DNA of 64,000 bases from CAWCUK01 sp963798775 (GCA_963798775.1 CAWCUK010000001.1:1550001-1614000); one strand, 5' to 3'. Positions 34,552-44,214 are shown, counted from the stretch's first letter. The notes: a model not told the origin generated them from the sequence alone. A program made the numbers and translations.

Positions 34552-35208
34552 ATGGAAAAAGATAAAATTTTAATTGTAGAAGATGAAAAGGATACCCGTT
34601 TTATTCTGGAAAAGCTATTAGTTAAGAATGAATATGAAGTGGCCACAGCCATTAATGGGGAAAAGGCGCTTGAATTATTATCAACATTTAAACCTAAATT
34701 AATTCTTGCCGACTGGAGTATGCCGGTTATGGACGGAATAGAACTTTGTAATATTTTAAAATCAAAGGAAGAGTTTAAACTATTATATTATATTATTTTA
34801 ACCGCAAGAATATCATTAAAAGACAGAGTAACAGGTTTGGATGTTGGAGCGGATGATTTTCTTGTAAAACCTATTGAAAATCAAGAACTCTTAGCTCGCA
34901 TCCGTACCGGAATTAGAATTTATAATCTTCAATCCGAACTAAAAAATATTGAACATAATAAAGCAATTGTGGAAATGGCATGTACAATAGGGCACAAAAT
35001 TAACAATCCTTTAAGCAGTTTAGCAATGTCTTTAAGAAATTTAGAAGATGAGTTAAAAACAGATCAAAAAGAGCATGTAAATGAAGATATTGCTATAATT
35101 GATGAATCTATTGAACGAATTAAAAAATTAGTGAATGAACTTGTGCAAATAAAAAATCCGGAAATTATTAATTATACTTCCGACAGTAAAATGATAAAGT
35201 TAAGCTAA
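34552..35208 (+). CDS. Response-regulator receiver fused to a lone histidine-helix domain
   Basis: Residues 1-125 are a receiver domain with acidic residues near 10-11, phospho-acceptor D54 (ILADW) and K106 (LVKP). After a coiled linker, residues 135-205 resemble the dimerisation and phospho-acceptor domain of histidine kinases, with H148 in IGHKINNPLSSL. There is no ATP-binding domain. This layout suggests a phosphotransfer hub that takes phosphate from, or passes it to, one of the nearby kinases. Promoter and operon arrangement are not clear; it is 46 bases after the second motB. Confidence 0.85.
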   Translation: MEKDKILIVEDEKDTRFILEKLLVKNEYEVATAINGEKALELLSTFKPKLILADWSMPVMDGIELCNILKSKEEFKLLYYIILTARISLKDRVTGLDVGADDFLVKPIENQELLARIRTGIRIYNLQSELKNIEHNKAIVEMACTIGHKINNPLSSLAMSLRNLEDELKTDQKEHVNEDIAIIDESIERIKKLVNELVQIKNPEIINYTSDSKMIKLS

Positions 35209-35214
35209 AAAATT

Positions 35215-35255
35215 AATGATTGTATAAAGCATATTGTATAGCAAAATCATTTTTT
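35215..35255 (+). terminator. Weak terminator-like hairpin
   Basis: AATGATT at 35215-35221 pairs with AATCATT at 35245-35251, and inner TATA-type pairs may extend it. It is followed by TTTTTT. It lies seven bases after the stop of the receiver gene. The stem is AT-rich and the loop long, so confidence is modest. Confidence 0.4.
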
Positions 35256-35310
35256 AAATAAATCTCAATTTTTTATTTATTTCTTCGATAATAACCATTG
35301 AGGAAATAAT

Positions 35311-35973
35311 TTGCTTAATAAAATTATAAATATATCGCCGGGTTCAGATTTTAATCATCCGAATAAATTCGGAAAAAACGGTAGGTCGTTTTACCATAAT
35401 TCAGTAAATGAATACAATAACAAAGATTCGGTTAATCTTTCTCCCGCTATACTATATATATCCCGCTTAAATTGGCATCTTAAACAAATCAAAAATTCCT
35501 CAAACGATTCAATATTCATTGCCTTCGAAATAGCGGATTTACTTTTTGAAACTACTGTAGAAGTAGGAAATTTAAAAAGTCCTGAGTACCTGAACTACAA
35601 AATTATTAAAGAAAAAAGCCGGTATGATATTTCCAAAAAATTTATGGCTGAAATTACGGCCGATATTCAAAAATCAAATGGAAGCGAGATTGCTGACGTA
35701 ATTAAGTTTAACGGCTTAAATACATTATTCGACCGTATTTTTATGCTGGATGTGGAAAGCGAAATTAGCTTGAGAGATAGTATTTCTCTAAATAATCTTT
35801 TTGAAGGAATTGAAATGAAAGTTGAAGAAGAGTTTAATTATATTAATAATAACCTAATTATTTTTGTTGAAAAACTTCTTGAAGTTAAACTTTTATTTAA
35901 TTCCGTAAGCAATAATTATGATTTTCCTCTTCGAATCGAAAAAATAAAAGCTTTATATGAGCAGATTTCTTAA
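35311..35973 (+). CDS. Unknown protein in the signalling block
   Basis: Not recognised. The 220-residue product has no signal peptide or membrane helix. The first 45 residues are polar and disordered-looking and contain DSVNLSPA, a motif type also seen in FlgM-like anti-sigma and other exported flagellar proteins; the remaining part is mostly amphipathic helix. The start is a TTG at 35311; no closer ATG is compatible with the open frame, and this leaves the N-terminus uncertain. It precedes a histidine-kinase gene by nine bases, so it may share that transcript. Confidence 0.6.
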   Translation: MLNKIINISPGSDFNHPNKFGKNGRSFYHNSVNEYNNKDSVNLSPAILYISRLNWHLKQIKNSSNDSIFIAFEIADLLFETTVEVGNLKSPEYLNYKIIKEKSRYDISKKFMAEITADIQKSNGSEIADVIKFNGLNTLFDRIFMLDVESEISLRDSISLNNLFEGIEMKVEEEFNYINNNLIIFVEKLLEVKLLFNSVSNNYDFPLRIEKIKALYEQIS

Positions 35974-35982
35974 TTTAAAAGC

Positions 35983-37821
35983 ATGAAACTTTTTACTAAT
36001 GATGACAACTTTCAACCATTCCGGGAATCGCCTGATACATATCCCCTGCTGATTTTAAACAACTCCGGGAAATTTTTTTTTGCGAATCAACCTTTTCGTA
36101 AAATAGAAGGATTTGAAAACGTAAAAAATATTAAGGAAATCAAGTCCGAACCCAACCTTCAATTTCTAATTCAAAATTTTTTCGAAAGCGGCTATAGTAA
36201 TATAAATTTCGATCTTTGCCTATACCGTTTAGATAAATTCGGCTCATTAAATTTTTCAGCCTTTGCCGAAAAAATTATCATCAATAAAAATGAACTGATT
36301 TTACTAACGCTGAAATCCGCTGAAGAAAATAGAAAACTTGAAGAAAAAATAAATAATCTTCACGACGCGCTGGAATACGGAAAAGTCTCGGTTATAATAA
36401 CAAATGAAAAAGGAATAATCTCTTATGCCACAAGATCTTTTGAAGAAATTCTGAACAGCAATATTGAAAATCTTTACAACAAATTTCTACCTGTTTTGCT
36501 TTCTTCATATTTAACCGCAAAAGAAATAGGCGAGCTTGAACAGGCGATAAAGAAAAAGGTAGAATGGTCAAAAACTATTTCCACAGTTACAGAAGGGGGA
36601 AACCACAGTTTTAGTGAATTAAATCTTCGCCCTGTTTATGATGAATTAACTGGCGTAAAAAATTTTATTCTTACCGCTAATGTTATAACAAACTATATAC
36701 TTACAAACAGAATTATAAAACGATCTGAAGAACTTCTAAAATCTATTATTGATAACATTACAGGATTACTTTTAATTTTAAGCAGCAAAGAAGATAAATT
36801 ATATTTTGAAAATGCTAATGATAATTTTTGCGATACTTTCAAAATCATTAAAAAAGAAGCTTATAAAAAAGATATAGGAAAAGTATTTAATAATTTCCTT
36901 TTCCCGGTAATATCTTCTTCAATAAAAAAAGCGGAAAAAAAGAAAGTCAGCTACATTCAATTTGATGTAAATGAAAATGGAATTATAAGACAGTACGGCG
37001 GGAAAGTTTCTTTTGTTGACGATCCGATGGGTGAACAGCGGCTTTATATTATAAGTTTAAAAGATCTTACTGAACTGCTGCAGTACGAAGAAAAATTAAA
37101 AAAAGCATATGAAAGAGAAAGCTATTTAAATAAAATAAAAACTTCATTTCTTGAAACCATGTCGCACGAAATCAGAACTCCCTTTAATACAATTTTAAGT
37201 TATTCAGATTTGATTGATGAATATACTAAAAATGAAGATTATGTTTCCGTGCGCGAATTATTAAATTCCAGCAAAGATGTTTTAAAGAGAGTTTTAAATT
37301 TATTTAATAATATTGTTGAAGTCTCGCAAATTCAAGCCGGCGAAGTTGAATTGGAGCGGGTAATCTTAAATAGTAATCAAGTTCTAAAAACTGCGTACAG
37401 CAAAAAAATTGATGAGGCAAAAGAAAAAGGACTTAATTTTATACTCGATTTAGAAAAACGGGATCTTCTAATTGAAACTGATTGGGTTAAATTTGAAAAA
37501 ATATTGTTATCTTTAATTGATAATTCTATTAAATATACAGATGAAGGAGAAATTATTTTAAGATCCGATTCGGTAAAAGATAAAGTTATTATTACAGTTT
37601 CGGATACAGGCAAAGGAATTGAAGAATCTAAACTTAATAAAATTACAGAACCTTTTACACAAGAAGAGGAAGGTTATGAACGAAATTATTTCGGGGCCGG
37701 ACTCGGGCTTACTATTGCTTCCGGGCTAACTAAAATTTTAGGCGGAAAAATAAAAATTAATAGTTCTCATCAAAAAGGTACCAAAATTACTTTAACTTTT
37801 CCCTTATACAAATCTTTTTAA
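35983..37821 (+). CDS. PAS-domain histidine kinase (soluble)
   Basis: The 612-residue protein has PAS-like sensing segments (about 20-115, 125-240 and 245-365), then a canonical kinase core: the acceptor H395 in ETMSHEIRTPFN, an N box (SLIDNSIKYTDEGEI), DTGKGIEE and the GLGLTIASGLTKILGG motif near the C-terminus. No membrane helix is visible, so it should sense a cytosolic cue. All catalytic motifs are intact. The likely partners are the receiver protein upstream or the NtrC-type regulator downstream. A 300-base non-coding gap follows. Confidence 0.9.
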   Translation: MKLFTNDDNFQPFRESPDTYPLLILNNSGKFFFANQPFRKIEGFENVKNIKEIKSEPNLQFLIQNFFESGYSNINFDLCLYRLDKFGSLNFSAFAEKIIINKNELILLTLKSAEENRKLEEKINNLHDALEYGKVSVIITNEKGIISYATRSFEEILNSNIENLYNKFLPVLLSSYLTAKEIGELEQAIKKKVEWSKTISTVTEGGNHSFSELNLRPVYDELTGVKNFILTANVITNYILTNRIIKRSEELLKSIIDNITGLLLILSSKEDKLYFENANDNFCDTFKIIKKEAYKKDIGKVFNNFLFPVISSSIKKAEKKKVSYIQFDVNENGIIRQYGGKVSFVDDPMGEQRLYIISLKDLTELLQYEEKLKKAYERESYLNKIKTSFLETMSHEIRTPFNTILSYSDLIDEYTKNEDYVSVRELLNSSKDVLKRVLNLFNNIVEVSQIQAGEVELERVILNSNQVLKTAYSKKIDEAKEKGLNFILDLEKRDLLIETDWVKFEKILLSLIDNSIKYTDEGEIILRSDSVKDKVIITVSDTGKGIEESKLNKITEPFTQEEEGYERNYFGAGLGLTIASGLTKILGGKIKINSSHQKGTKITLTFPLYKSF

Positions 37822-37963
37822 AAATTTTAACCTTTCCCTATCTCCCTCATTTCACTTTTAGCTTCTAATTAGAAAATTTTACAAATTAGCATTAAATATT
37901 AATTATAACTGACATAAAACCATGCATAAGTTAAAAATGGAGTAAAAAAATAGAACTCAATAC

Positions 37964-37992
37964 TTGACTTTGGAAAAAACCAAATCTATTTT
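37964..37992 (+). promoter_or_regulatory. Candidate sigma-70-like promoter before the multi-PAS kinase
   Basis: TTGACT at 37964-37969 and TATTTT at 37987-37992 are separated by 17 bases, a good housekeeping-type arrangement. It lies in the 300-base gap 37822-38121 upstream of the kinase gene. The rest of this gap is AT-rich, with a GGGGGA run at about 38011 and no open frame I can support. Bacteroidota-lineage promoters often follow a different consensus, so the call is tentative. Confidence 0.35.
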
Positions 37993-38121
37993 ATGTAAAG
38001 ATTATTTATTTAGGGGGATTTTTCTACTCAAATATTGAATTTTCCTCTTCTGAAGACCCTGTTGAATTTCGAGAACATACAAATTTATTTATTCCAAAAA
38101 TAATTAGAGGGAATTTTATCT

Positions 38122-41100
38122 TTGGATAAGAAAACAGGAACTCCGGGTTCAGTTGAAAGTTCTTCCTTAATAGAAGAAACCCGTATAAACAAGCAGCCGG
38201 AAGAGATTAAAATATCGGCAAGTAAACTAATTGAAACTATTCATCTGCTAGTTTATTCTGAAGAAGCTAATTCCGAACTCATCTTTCTAATTAACCTCAA
38301 AGATCAAGTTGTTTTTGCTAATACGGAGCTTTTACGAATAATAAATTCCTCCGAAAACGACCTTTATAATAAAAGGTTAAATTTTTTCTTTACTTCTGCG
38401 TCTCTTGAAAATTGGAAGAATATTATAAAGTTTGTTAATAACGGCGAAGTTGTAAAATCTGAGCTAGAGGTAGTAAAGGCGAATGGTTCAACCGCTCTGC
38501 TTGCTGTTAAAACTTCACAGATTTTAGATGATGAAGGTAAATTAATCGGCTTTGAAAATATTGGCCACGATATTACCGAGATAAGTAAGCTTAAAAAAGA
38601 TTTACTCAATTTATATCCTGAACTTAACCAAGCTTATACGTCTTTTCCCGATATCTTTTTTAGAATTGATTCAAGCGGGAATATTTTAAATTATATATCT
38701 TCTCCAGGAAATGATCTTTATCTTCCGCCTGAATTATTTGAAAAGAAGAAAATTTTTGATGTACTTCCGGATAAAGTAAAACCCAAAACCATAAAAGCTT
38801 TAAATCAAGTTAAAACCACAAAAAGTTATGTCTCTTTTGAATTCCACCTATACATTAATAATCTTAAAAAAACCTACGAGACAAGAATAATTCCCCACAA
38901 TACCGAAGAAATAATTATTCTAATAAGAGAAATAACGGCAAGTAAAAAATCTCAAATCGCTTTAAAAAAATCCGAACTGCGTTTCCGTTCTGTTTGGGAA
39001 AATAGTTTAGACGGAATGCGGCTGCTAAATATGAAGGGAAATATTGTAGCCGTAAATAAAGCCTACTGCAAATTAGTGGATAAAAAAAGTGAGGATTTAA
39101 TCGGGAATCCATTTAATATTATTTATAAAGATGAAAAAAACGAAGATGTTGAAGCTGCTTTTTCCTCTCTTAACAGAAGATTATTAAAAGGTTTTCCCAG
39201 TACTTTTGAAAAAGAAGTTTTACTGCATAACGGCAAAAGAATTTTTCTTGAAGTTTCTAATTCATTTATAGATTCCTATGAAGGAGATGTGCCGTTATTT
39301 GAAGGTGAAGTGCTTCTGCTATCCATTTTTAGAGATATAACTGTTAGAAAGGCGTACGAAAAAGAATTAATAAGATTAAGAAAAGCTGTAGAAAATTCAG
39401 ATGAGATCATTTTCACTACAAATAAAGACAGAATAATAAGTTTTATTAATCCCAAATTTACCGAAATTTATGGTTATGAAGCGGACGAAATAATAGGTAA
39501 AGCAACCCCCGGAATTCTTCGGGGAAGATTAAATAGTAAGGAAGATAAAAATGAATATTGGAATTCTCTGCAAAATAAAAAAACCGTAAAAAATGAATGG
39601 TTTAATCAAACTAAAGCAGGAAAAACCATAATTGTTGAAGAATCTGCAAGTCCGATTTTAGATGAAGAAAATAATATTATTGGATTTTTGTCTATACAAG
39701 AAGATATTACTGAACGAAAAAAATCTGAACAAGAACTACTAAAATTAAGAAAGGCTGTAGAAAATTCGGGCGAAGTAATTTTTGAAACAGATGAAAACGG
39801 AATATTTACTTTTGTAAATCCCGAATTTACAAGACTTTACGGTTACACATCAAAAGAAGTTGTTAATAAAGCTACACCAAGAATTTTAAAAGGCGGTTAC
39901 AGTGATCCGGCTATATATAATGAATTCTGGAAATCTCTTCAACAAAATAAAGTTACCAGAGTTGAATGGATAAATAAAACAAAAGATGGAAGATTAAGAA
40001 CTGTAGAAGGATCGGCAAGTTCTATTTTTAATGAAAAAGGAGAAAATATTGGTTTCCTTGCCATACAAAGAGATGTAACCGAACGTAAACAAAACGAGGA
40101 AGTAAAATTTCTTTTAGCCTCAATTGTTGAATCGTCTAATGATGCGATAATAGGAAAAAGTTTAGAAGGAAATATAGTAAGCTGGAATTCCGGTGCCGAG
40201 AAAATCTATCAATATAAATCAGTTGAGATTTTAGGTAAAGATATAACAGTGCTTATTCCGCCGGATAAACTGGATGAACAAAATGTAATTTTGGCAAAAT
40301 TAGCAAGCGGACAAACTATTAAGCAGTATGAAACCATTCGAGTTAGAAAAGACGGTAAAAGAATAAATGTTTCTTTAACAATTTCTCCTATAAAAGATGC
40401 TTTAGGAAGAGTAAGCGGAATTTCTTCTATCGGCAGAGATATTACCGCTAAAAAATTAGCCGAAGAGGAACTGCATAGGCGGGAGCAGGAATTCAGAACT
40501 TTAGTGGAAAATTCTCCCGATTTAATTTTCCGTTTTGATAAAAAACTGCGGCATATTTATTTGAAATCCTACAGCGGAAAAAGAAATAGGAATTTCTAAA
40601 AATCAAATAATCGGGAAAACTCATTCGGACCTTGGTATTGAAGATGATATTGTAAACGTTTGGAATTCAAAACTGAAAGAAGTTTTTGAAACGGGCAAAG
40701 AAATAGAAATGGAAGTGGCAGGATATAATCAAATTCCTATAAAATATTACTCTGTCCGGCTTTCGCCTGAATATGATTACTATAACTGCCTTTATTCTGT
40801 TCTTGCTGTTGCACGAAATATTACAAAAAATAAAATCGCGGAATATGAACTAAGGAATTCCGAAGAACGTTTTAGAGCGGTTTGGGAAAGCTCTTTAGAC
40901 GGAATGCGGCTGACTGATATGAACGGAACAATTCTGGGAGTTAATAATGCCTTCTGCAATTTAGTGGGAATGGAAGAAAAAGAGCTAATCGGTAAATCTC
41001 TATATGAAACTTATAATTTGGAGGGAAAAGATTTAGAGAGATCACTTAAAACTTACAAAAAAAGATTTACCGGAAATGGTTTTATCGAAAGAAGAATATC

Positions 41101-41893
41101 AAAATCTAAATTGAGCAATGGCAGAGAGCTAGATTTAGATGTTTCATATTCATTAATGGAATTAAATACGGAATATGTTCTGTTAGCCATATTCAGAGAT
41201 ATATCGGAAAGTAAAAAAGCTGAAGAAGAATTACGAAAAGCCGAAAAATTGGCGGCCATCGGTAAAATGTCGGCATATCTTTCACATGAAATTAAAACGC
41301 CGCTTTCATCAGTAAAAATGAATGTGGACATGCTTTATAAAAATTTAAGCCTGCCGGAAAATCAAAAAAAATCATTTGCCATAATTCGAAAAGAAGTAAA
41401 CAGGTTAGATAAACTGCTTAAAGATGTTCTGCAGTTTTCAAGGCAGAGAGAATCCTACTTTATAAATGTTTCACTGTACTCTTTAATAATCGGGATCAAA
41501 GATCTTATAGCACCTTCGTTAAAGGAAAAAAATATTGAATTTATAAATAAAGTTTCTTCCGAATTTATTAAAGGCGATCATCAAAAATTAAAAACCGCGC
41601 TTTTGCATTTATTTGAAAATGCGGTTGATTCAATAACCGGACCGGGAGAAATAGAAGTATCAACAAAAAAAATAGATAATAATGTTTGTCTTTTTATTCG
41701 GGATACAGGATGCGGCATTCCAGTACCGGAGAAAATATTCGATCCGTTTTTTACAACCAAAACCACAGGTACGGGCTTAGGGCTTCCAATAACAAAAAAT
41801 ATTATAACGGAGCATAATGGTATAATTAAATTAGTTTCATCAAAAAACGGGGAAACAATTTTTGAAATTATCTTTCCTTTAATTCAGGTATAA
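38122..41893 (+). CDS. Soluble histidine kinase with eight PAS domains (frameshifted)
   Basis: The restored protein of about 1257 residues has eight successive PAS units (recognised by VWENSLDGM, AVENSDEIIF, AVENSGEVIF, IVESSNDAIIG and LVENSPDLIF type starts) and a C-terminal kinase core: the acceptor histidine near residue 1055 in LSHEIKTPLSS, ENAVDSI, DTGCGIP, and TGTGLGLPI. The frame closes at 40599 in the seventh PAS and reopens to 41893; one surplus A at 40564-40566 restores continuity (YLNPTAEKEIGIS). The start TTG is preceded by GAGGG. No membrane segment is visible. It ends three bases before the sigma-54 activator, so the two form a likely kinase-regulator pair. Confidence 0.9.
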
Positions 41894-41896
41894 AAT

Positions 41897-43252
41897 ATGG
41901 AAACAATTTTAGTAATAGACGATGACGAGTCAATCCGGGAAACTCTATACATGTATCTTTCGGAGCTTAATTATAAAGTCCTGCTTGCGGGTAACGGGAA
42001 ATTGGGCGTTGAAATTATGGAAAAGGAACATCCGGATTTAGTAATTACGGATTTAAGAATGTCCGGTTTCAGCGGAATAGATGTTCTTGAAAAGGCAAAA
42101 TCTTTTGATAATCATACGCAAGTTGTATTAATAACCGCCTATGAAGACATGCAATCAACTATAAAAGCTATGCAGCTGGGCGCTTATGATTATATTGAGA
42201 AACCGTTGGAGCTTGAGCGTTTTAATGTAACAATTAAACGCGCGCTGGAAAGTAAAAAATTAAGTGAAAGGTTGGTTATCGCAATTTCCGAAGATACATC
42301 GGAATATCAGATTGAAAATAGTCTTGTGGGCAAAACTTCTATAATGAAAGAAATTTTTAAAAAAATTGGAAGAATTTCTTCTACAAGAGTAAATGTATTA
42401 ATAGAAGGAGAAAGCGGTACCGGTAAAGAACTAATAACTAAAATAATCCACTATACAGGCATCACAAAAACCTTACCATTTGTAGCGGTAAATTGTACCG
42501 CGCTTTCGGAATCTCTTTTGGAAAGTGAATTATTCGGCCATGTTCGCGGATCATTTACAGGAGCGGTACGAGATAAAAAAGGTAAATTTGAATTAGCAGG
42601 AGAAGGTACCATATTTTTAGATGAAATTTCTGAAATCTCCCCTAATTTACAAGTTAAACTTTTGCGTGTACTTCAGGAAAAAGAATTTGAAAGAGTCGGC
42701 GGAGAAGTTACAATTCCTATGAGCGCCAGGGTAGTGGCCGCTACAAATAGAAATCTTGCCGATCAGGTGAAGCAAGGAAAGTTTAGAGAAGATTTATACT
42801 ACAGGCTAAAAGTTTTTACTATTGATGTTCCTCCTTTAAGAGAAAGAAGAGACGATATTCCGAACCTAGTTATTCATTTTTTAAAGAAAATAAACAACGA
42901 ACTTCATAAGAATGTAAGAAAAATACCTTATGATGTTATGGAAATGCTTCAAAACCATGATTGGGTGGGAAACGTAAGAGAGCTGGAAAATATTCTATTG
43001 CAGGCTGTAGTTTTATCAAAGGGAGATGTGCTTGAAAAAGAAAATATTTTATTAAGAAAAAGCAATTCTGCTGATGAATATAACTACGACCGGCCAAATC
43101 TAAGTTTAGCCGAAGTTGAAAAATATCATATTCAGCTTGTACTAGATAATGTTAACTGGGATAAACAGAAAGCGTGCAAAGTTCTGGGAATTTCTAAACC
43201 TACTCTTTACAGCAAAATTCAAACTTATAGTTTAATAAACGAGAGTAAATAA
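41897..43252 (+). CDS. NtrC-family sigma-54 activator (FlrC/FlgR-like)
   Basis: A 451-residue enhancer-binding response regulator. The receiver domain has D52 (VITDLRMSG). The AAA+ domain has Walker A GESGTGK at 171-177 and the sigma-54 contact loop GSFTGA at 218-223 (usual form GAFTGA), followed by the GTIFLDEI Walker B. The Fis-type helix-turn-helix lies at the end (KACKVLGISKPTLYSKI). Its location next to flagellar genes and a paired kinase fits flagellar regulators such as FlrC or FlgR. It ends with a strong terminator, closing the signalling operon. Confidence 0.93.
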   Translation: METILVIDDDESIRETLYMYLSELNYKVLLAGNGKLGVEIMEKEHPDLVITDLRMSGFSGIDVLEKAKSFDNHTQVVLITAYEDMQSTIKAMQLGAYDYIEKPLELERFNVTIKRALESKKLSERLVIAISEDTSEYQIENSLVGKTSIMKEIFKKIGRISSTRVNVLIEGESGTGKELITKIIHYTGITKTLPFVAVNCTALSESLLESELFGHVRGSFTGAVRDKKGKFELAGEGTIFLDEISEISPNLQVKLLRVLQEKEFERVGGEVTIPMSARVVAATNRNLADQVKQGKFREDLYYRLKVFTIDVPPLRERRDDIPNLVIHFLKKINNELHKNVRKIPYDVMEMLQNHDWVGNVRELENILLQAVVLSKGDVLEKENILLRKSNSADEYNYDRPNLSLAEVEKYHIQLVLDNVNWDKQKACKVLGISKPTLYSKIQTYSLINESK

Positions 43253-43279
43253 AATCTTTTCATTTCATTTATTAGACAC

Positions 43280-43318
43280 AAATGTGCTTTCCGGGTTTCC
43301 GAAAAGTACATTTTTTTT
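43280..43318 (+). terminator. Rho-independent terminator after the sigma-54 activator
   Basis: AAATGTGCTTTCCGG at 43280-43294 pairs with CCGAAAAGTACATTT at 43299-43313, with one G-U pair and one mismatch, a four-base loop, and a run of eight T residues ending at 43318. It lies 27 bases after the stop codon. This is the strongest terminator in the window and separates the kinase-regulator unit from the CheW-like gene. Confidence 0.85.
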
Positions 43319-43400
43319 AATAAATTAACTTTGAGTAAAAAAATTTAACACATTTCAGTTTCATATTTCCTCTTTCCACTTCAAATAAACCATTTCTTTC

Positions 43401-43416
43401 TGGCATTCAAATTGAC
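43401..43416 (+). promoter_or_regulatory. Candidate sigma-54 promoter before the CheW-like gene
   Basis: TGGCATTCAAATTGAC keeps the TGGCA and TTG blocks of a sigma-54 promoter with correct spacing; the -12 GC reads GA, the same deviation seen in the candidate before fliL. It stands 65 bases before the preferred ATG of the CheW-like gene and downstream of a terminator. The shared GA variant could be a lineage preference or coincidence. Confidence 0.4.
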
Positions 43417-43480
43417 CATTCCTATTCTATCAAGAGCTCATAAAATTAAATATTTCAGCAACAATAAAATTTTGATTTGT

Positions 43481-43945
43481 ATGATTGATCCATATACTAT
43501 CGTTGAAACGATAACTGGGTTAGTAATATTTGAAATTGCGATACAAGAATTTTGTATAGATATAAAAGAAGTATCTGCTATTATAAATCCCAATGAATTG
43601 GATCCTTCTTCTATAAATGAGTCAACCAAAGGCTCGCAAATCAATATAGATAACCTAAATATTCCGTTAATAGATTTTCATCAATTTTTCGGATTTAAAA
43701 AACGGGAGAAAACAAAATTTACAAGAATTCTTGTAATAGAACCGGAAAATAAAAGAGCGGGATTCTTTGTTGAGCGGATAAAGGAAATAATTACTATCGA
43801 TAAAGAATTTAAAAACGAAAGCTTAAAGTTTACTCCTACTAAAGACAAAATGTTTTTAAAAGGAATATTCGACTATGAAGGAAGAAAATTATTTTTACCA
43901 GATCTGCATAAAATAATCGCTAAGATGAGTATTAATAATAATTAA
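43481..43945 (+). CDS. CheW-like coupling-domain protein
   Basis: The 154-residue product has a CheW-type fold signature: an opening strand VIFEIAIQEFCIDIKEVSAII, the NIPLIDFHQFFGF segment, ILVIEPENKRAGFFVERIKEIITID, and an ending strand with LKGIFDYEGRKLFLPDLHKI. CheW couples chemoreceptors to CheA; no CheA or receptor is encoded here. The frame is open further upstream to a TTG at 43412, but ATG 43481 fits the domain and leaves room for the promoter-like site. It is 14 bases before a small helical gene. Confidence 0.8.
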   Translation: MIDPYTIVETITGLVIFEIAIQEFCIDIKEVSAIINPNELDPSSINESTKGSQINIDNLNIPLIDFHQFFGFKKREKTKFTRILVIEPENKRAGFFVERIKEIITIDKEFKNESLKFTPTKDKMFLKGIFDYEGRKLFLPDLHKIIAKMSINNN

Positions 43946-43959
43946 TCGATTTAAATATT

Positions 43960-44214
43960 ATGAATAATATTAATGACATACTGAATTTGATTAAAGATCT
44001 GGAGTTTGAAGAAGCAATCTCCCACAGAATACACTCAAGAGTTTTTGAAATATTAGGATACGCCTCAATTGTTGATAAAGAAAAACTGCCCGATGATGTA
44101 GTTGTTTGCCTCACCAGAATTGAGGAATTGAGTAAAACTTTAATAAACGAGATACATTTAATTATTGATTATTATAAGTCGAAAAATCCTAATAATTCAG
44201 ACATTTTGAGTTAA
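43960..44214 (+). CDS. Small helical protein, unknown
   Basis: Not recognised. The 84-residue product is predicted mostly helical, acidic, without membrane helix or signal peptide. It follows the CheW-like gene by 14 bases and has the same orientation, so they are probably co-transcribed. It could be a small partner or phosphotransfer-like helix protein, but the single histidine pair (SHRIHSR, about residues 21-27) is not in a recognisable Hpt motif. Function is unassigned. Confidence 0.6.
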   Translation: MNNINDILNLIKDLEFEEAISHRIHSRVFEILGYASIVDKEKLPDDVVVCLTRIEELSKTLINEIHLIIDYYKSKNPNNSDILS

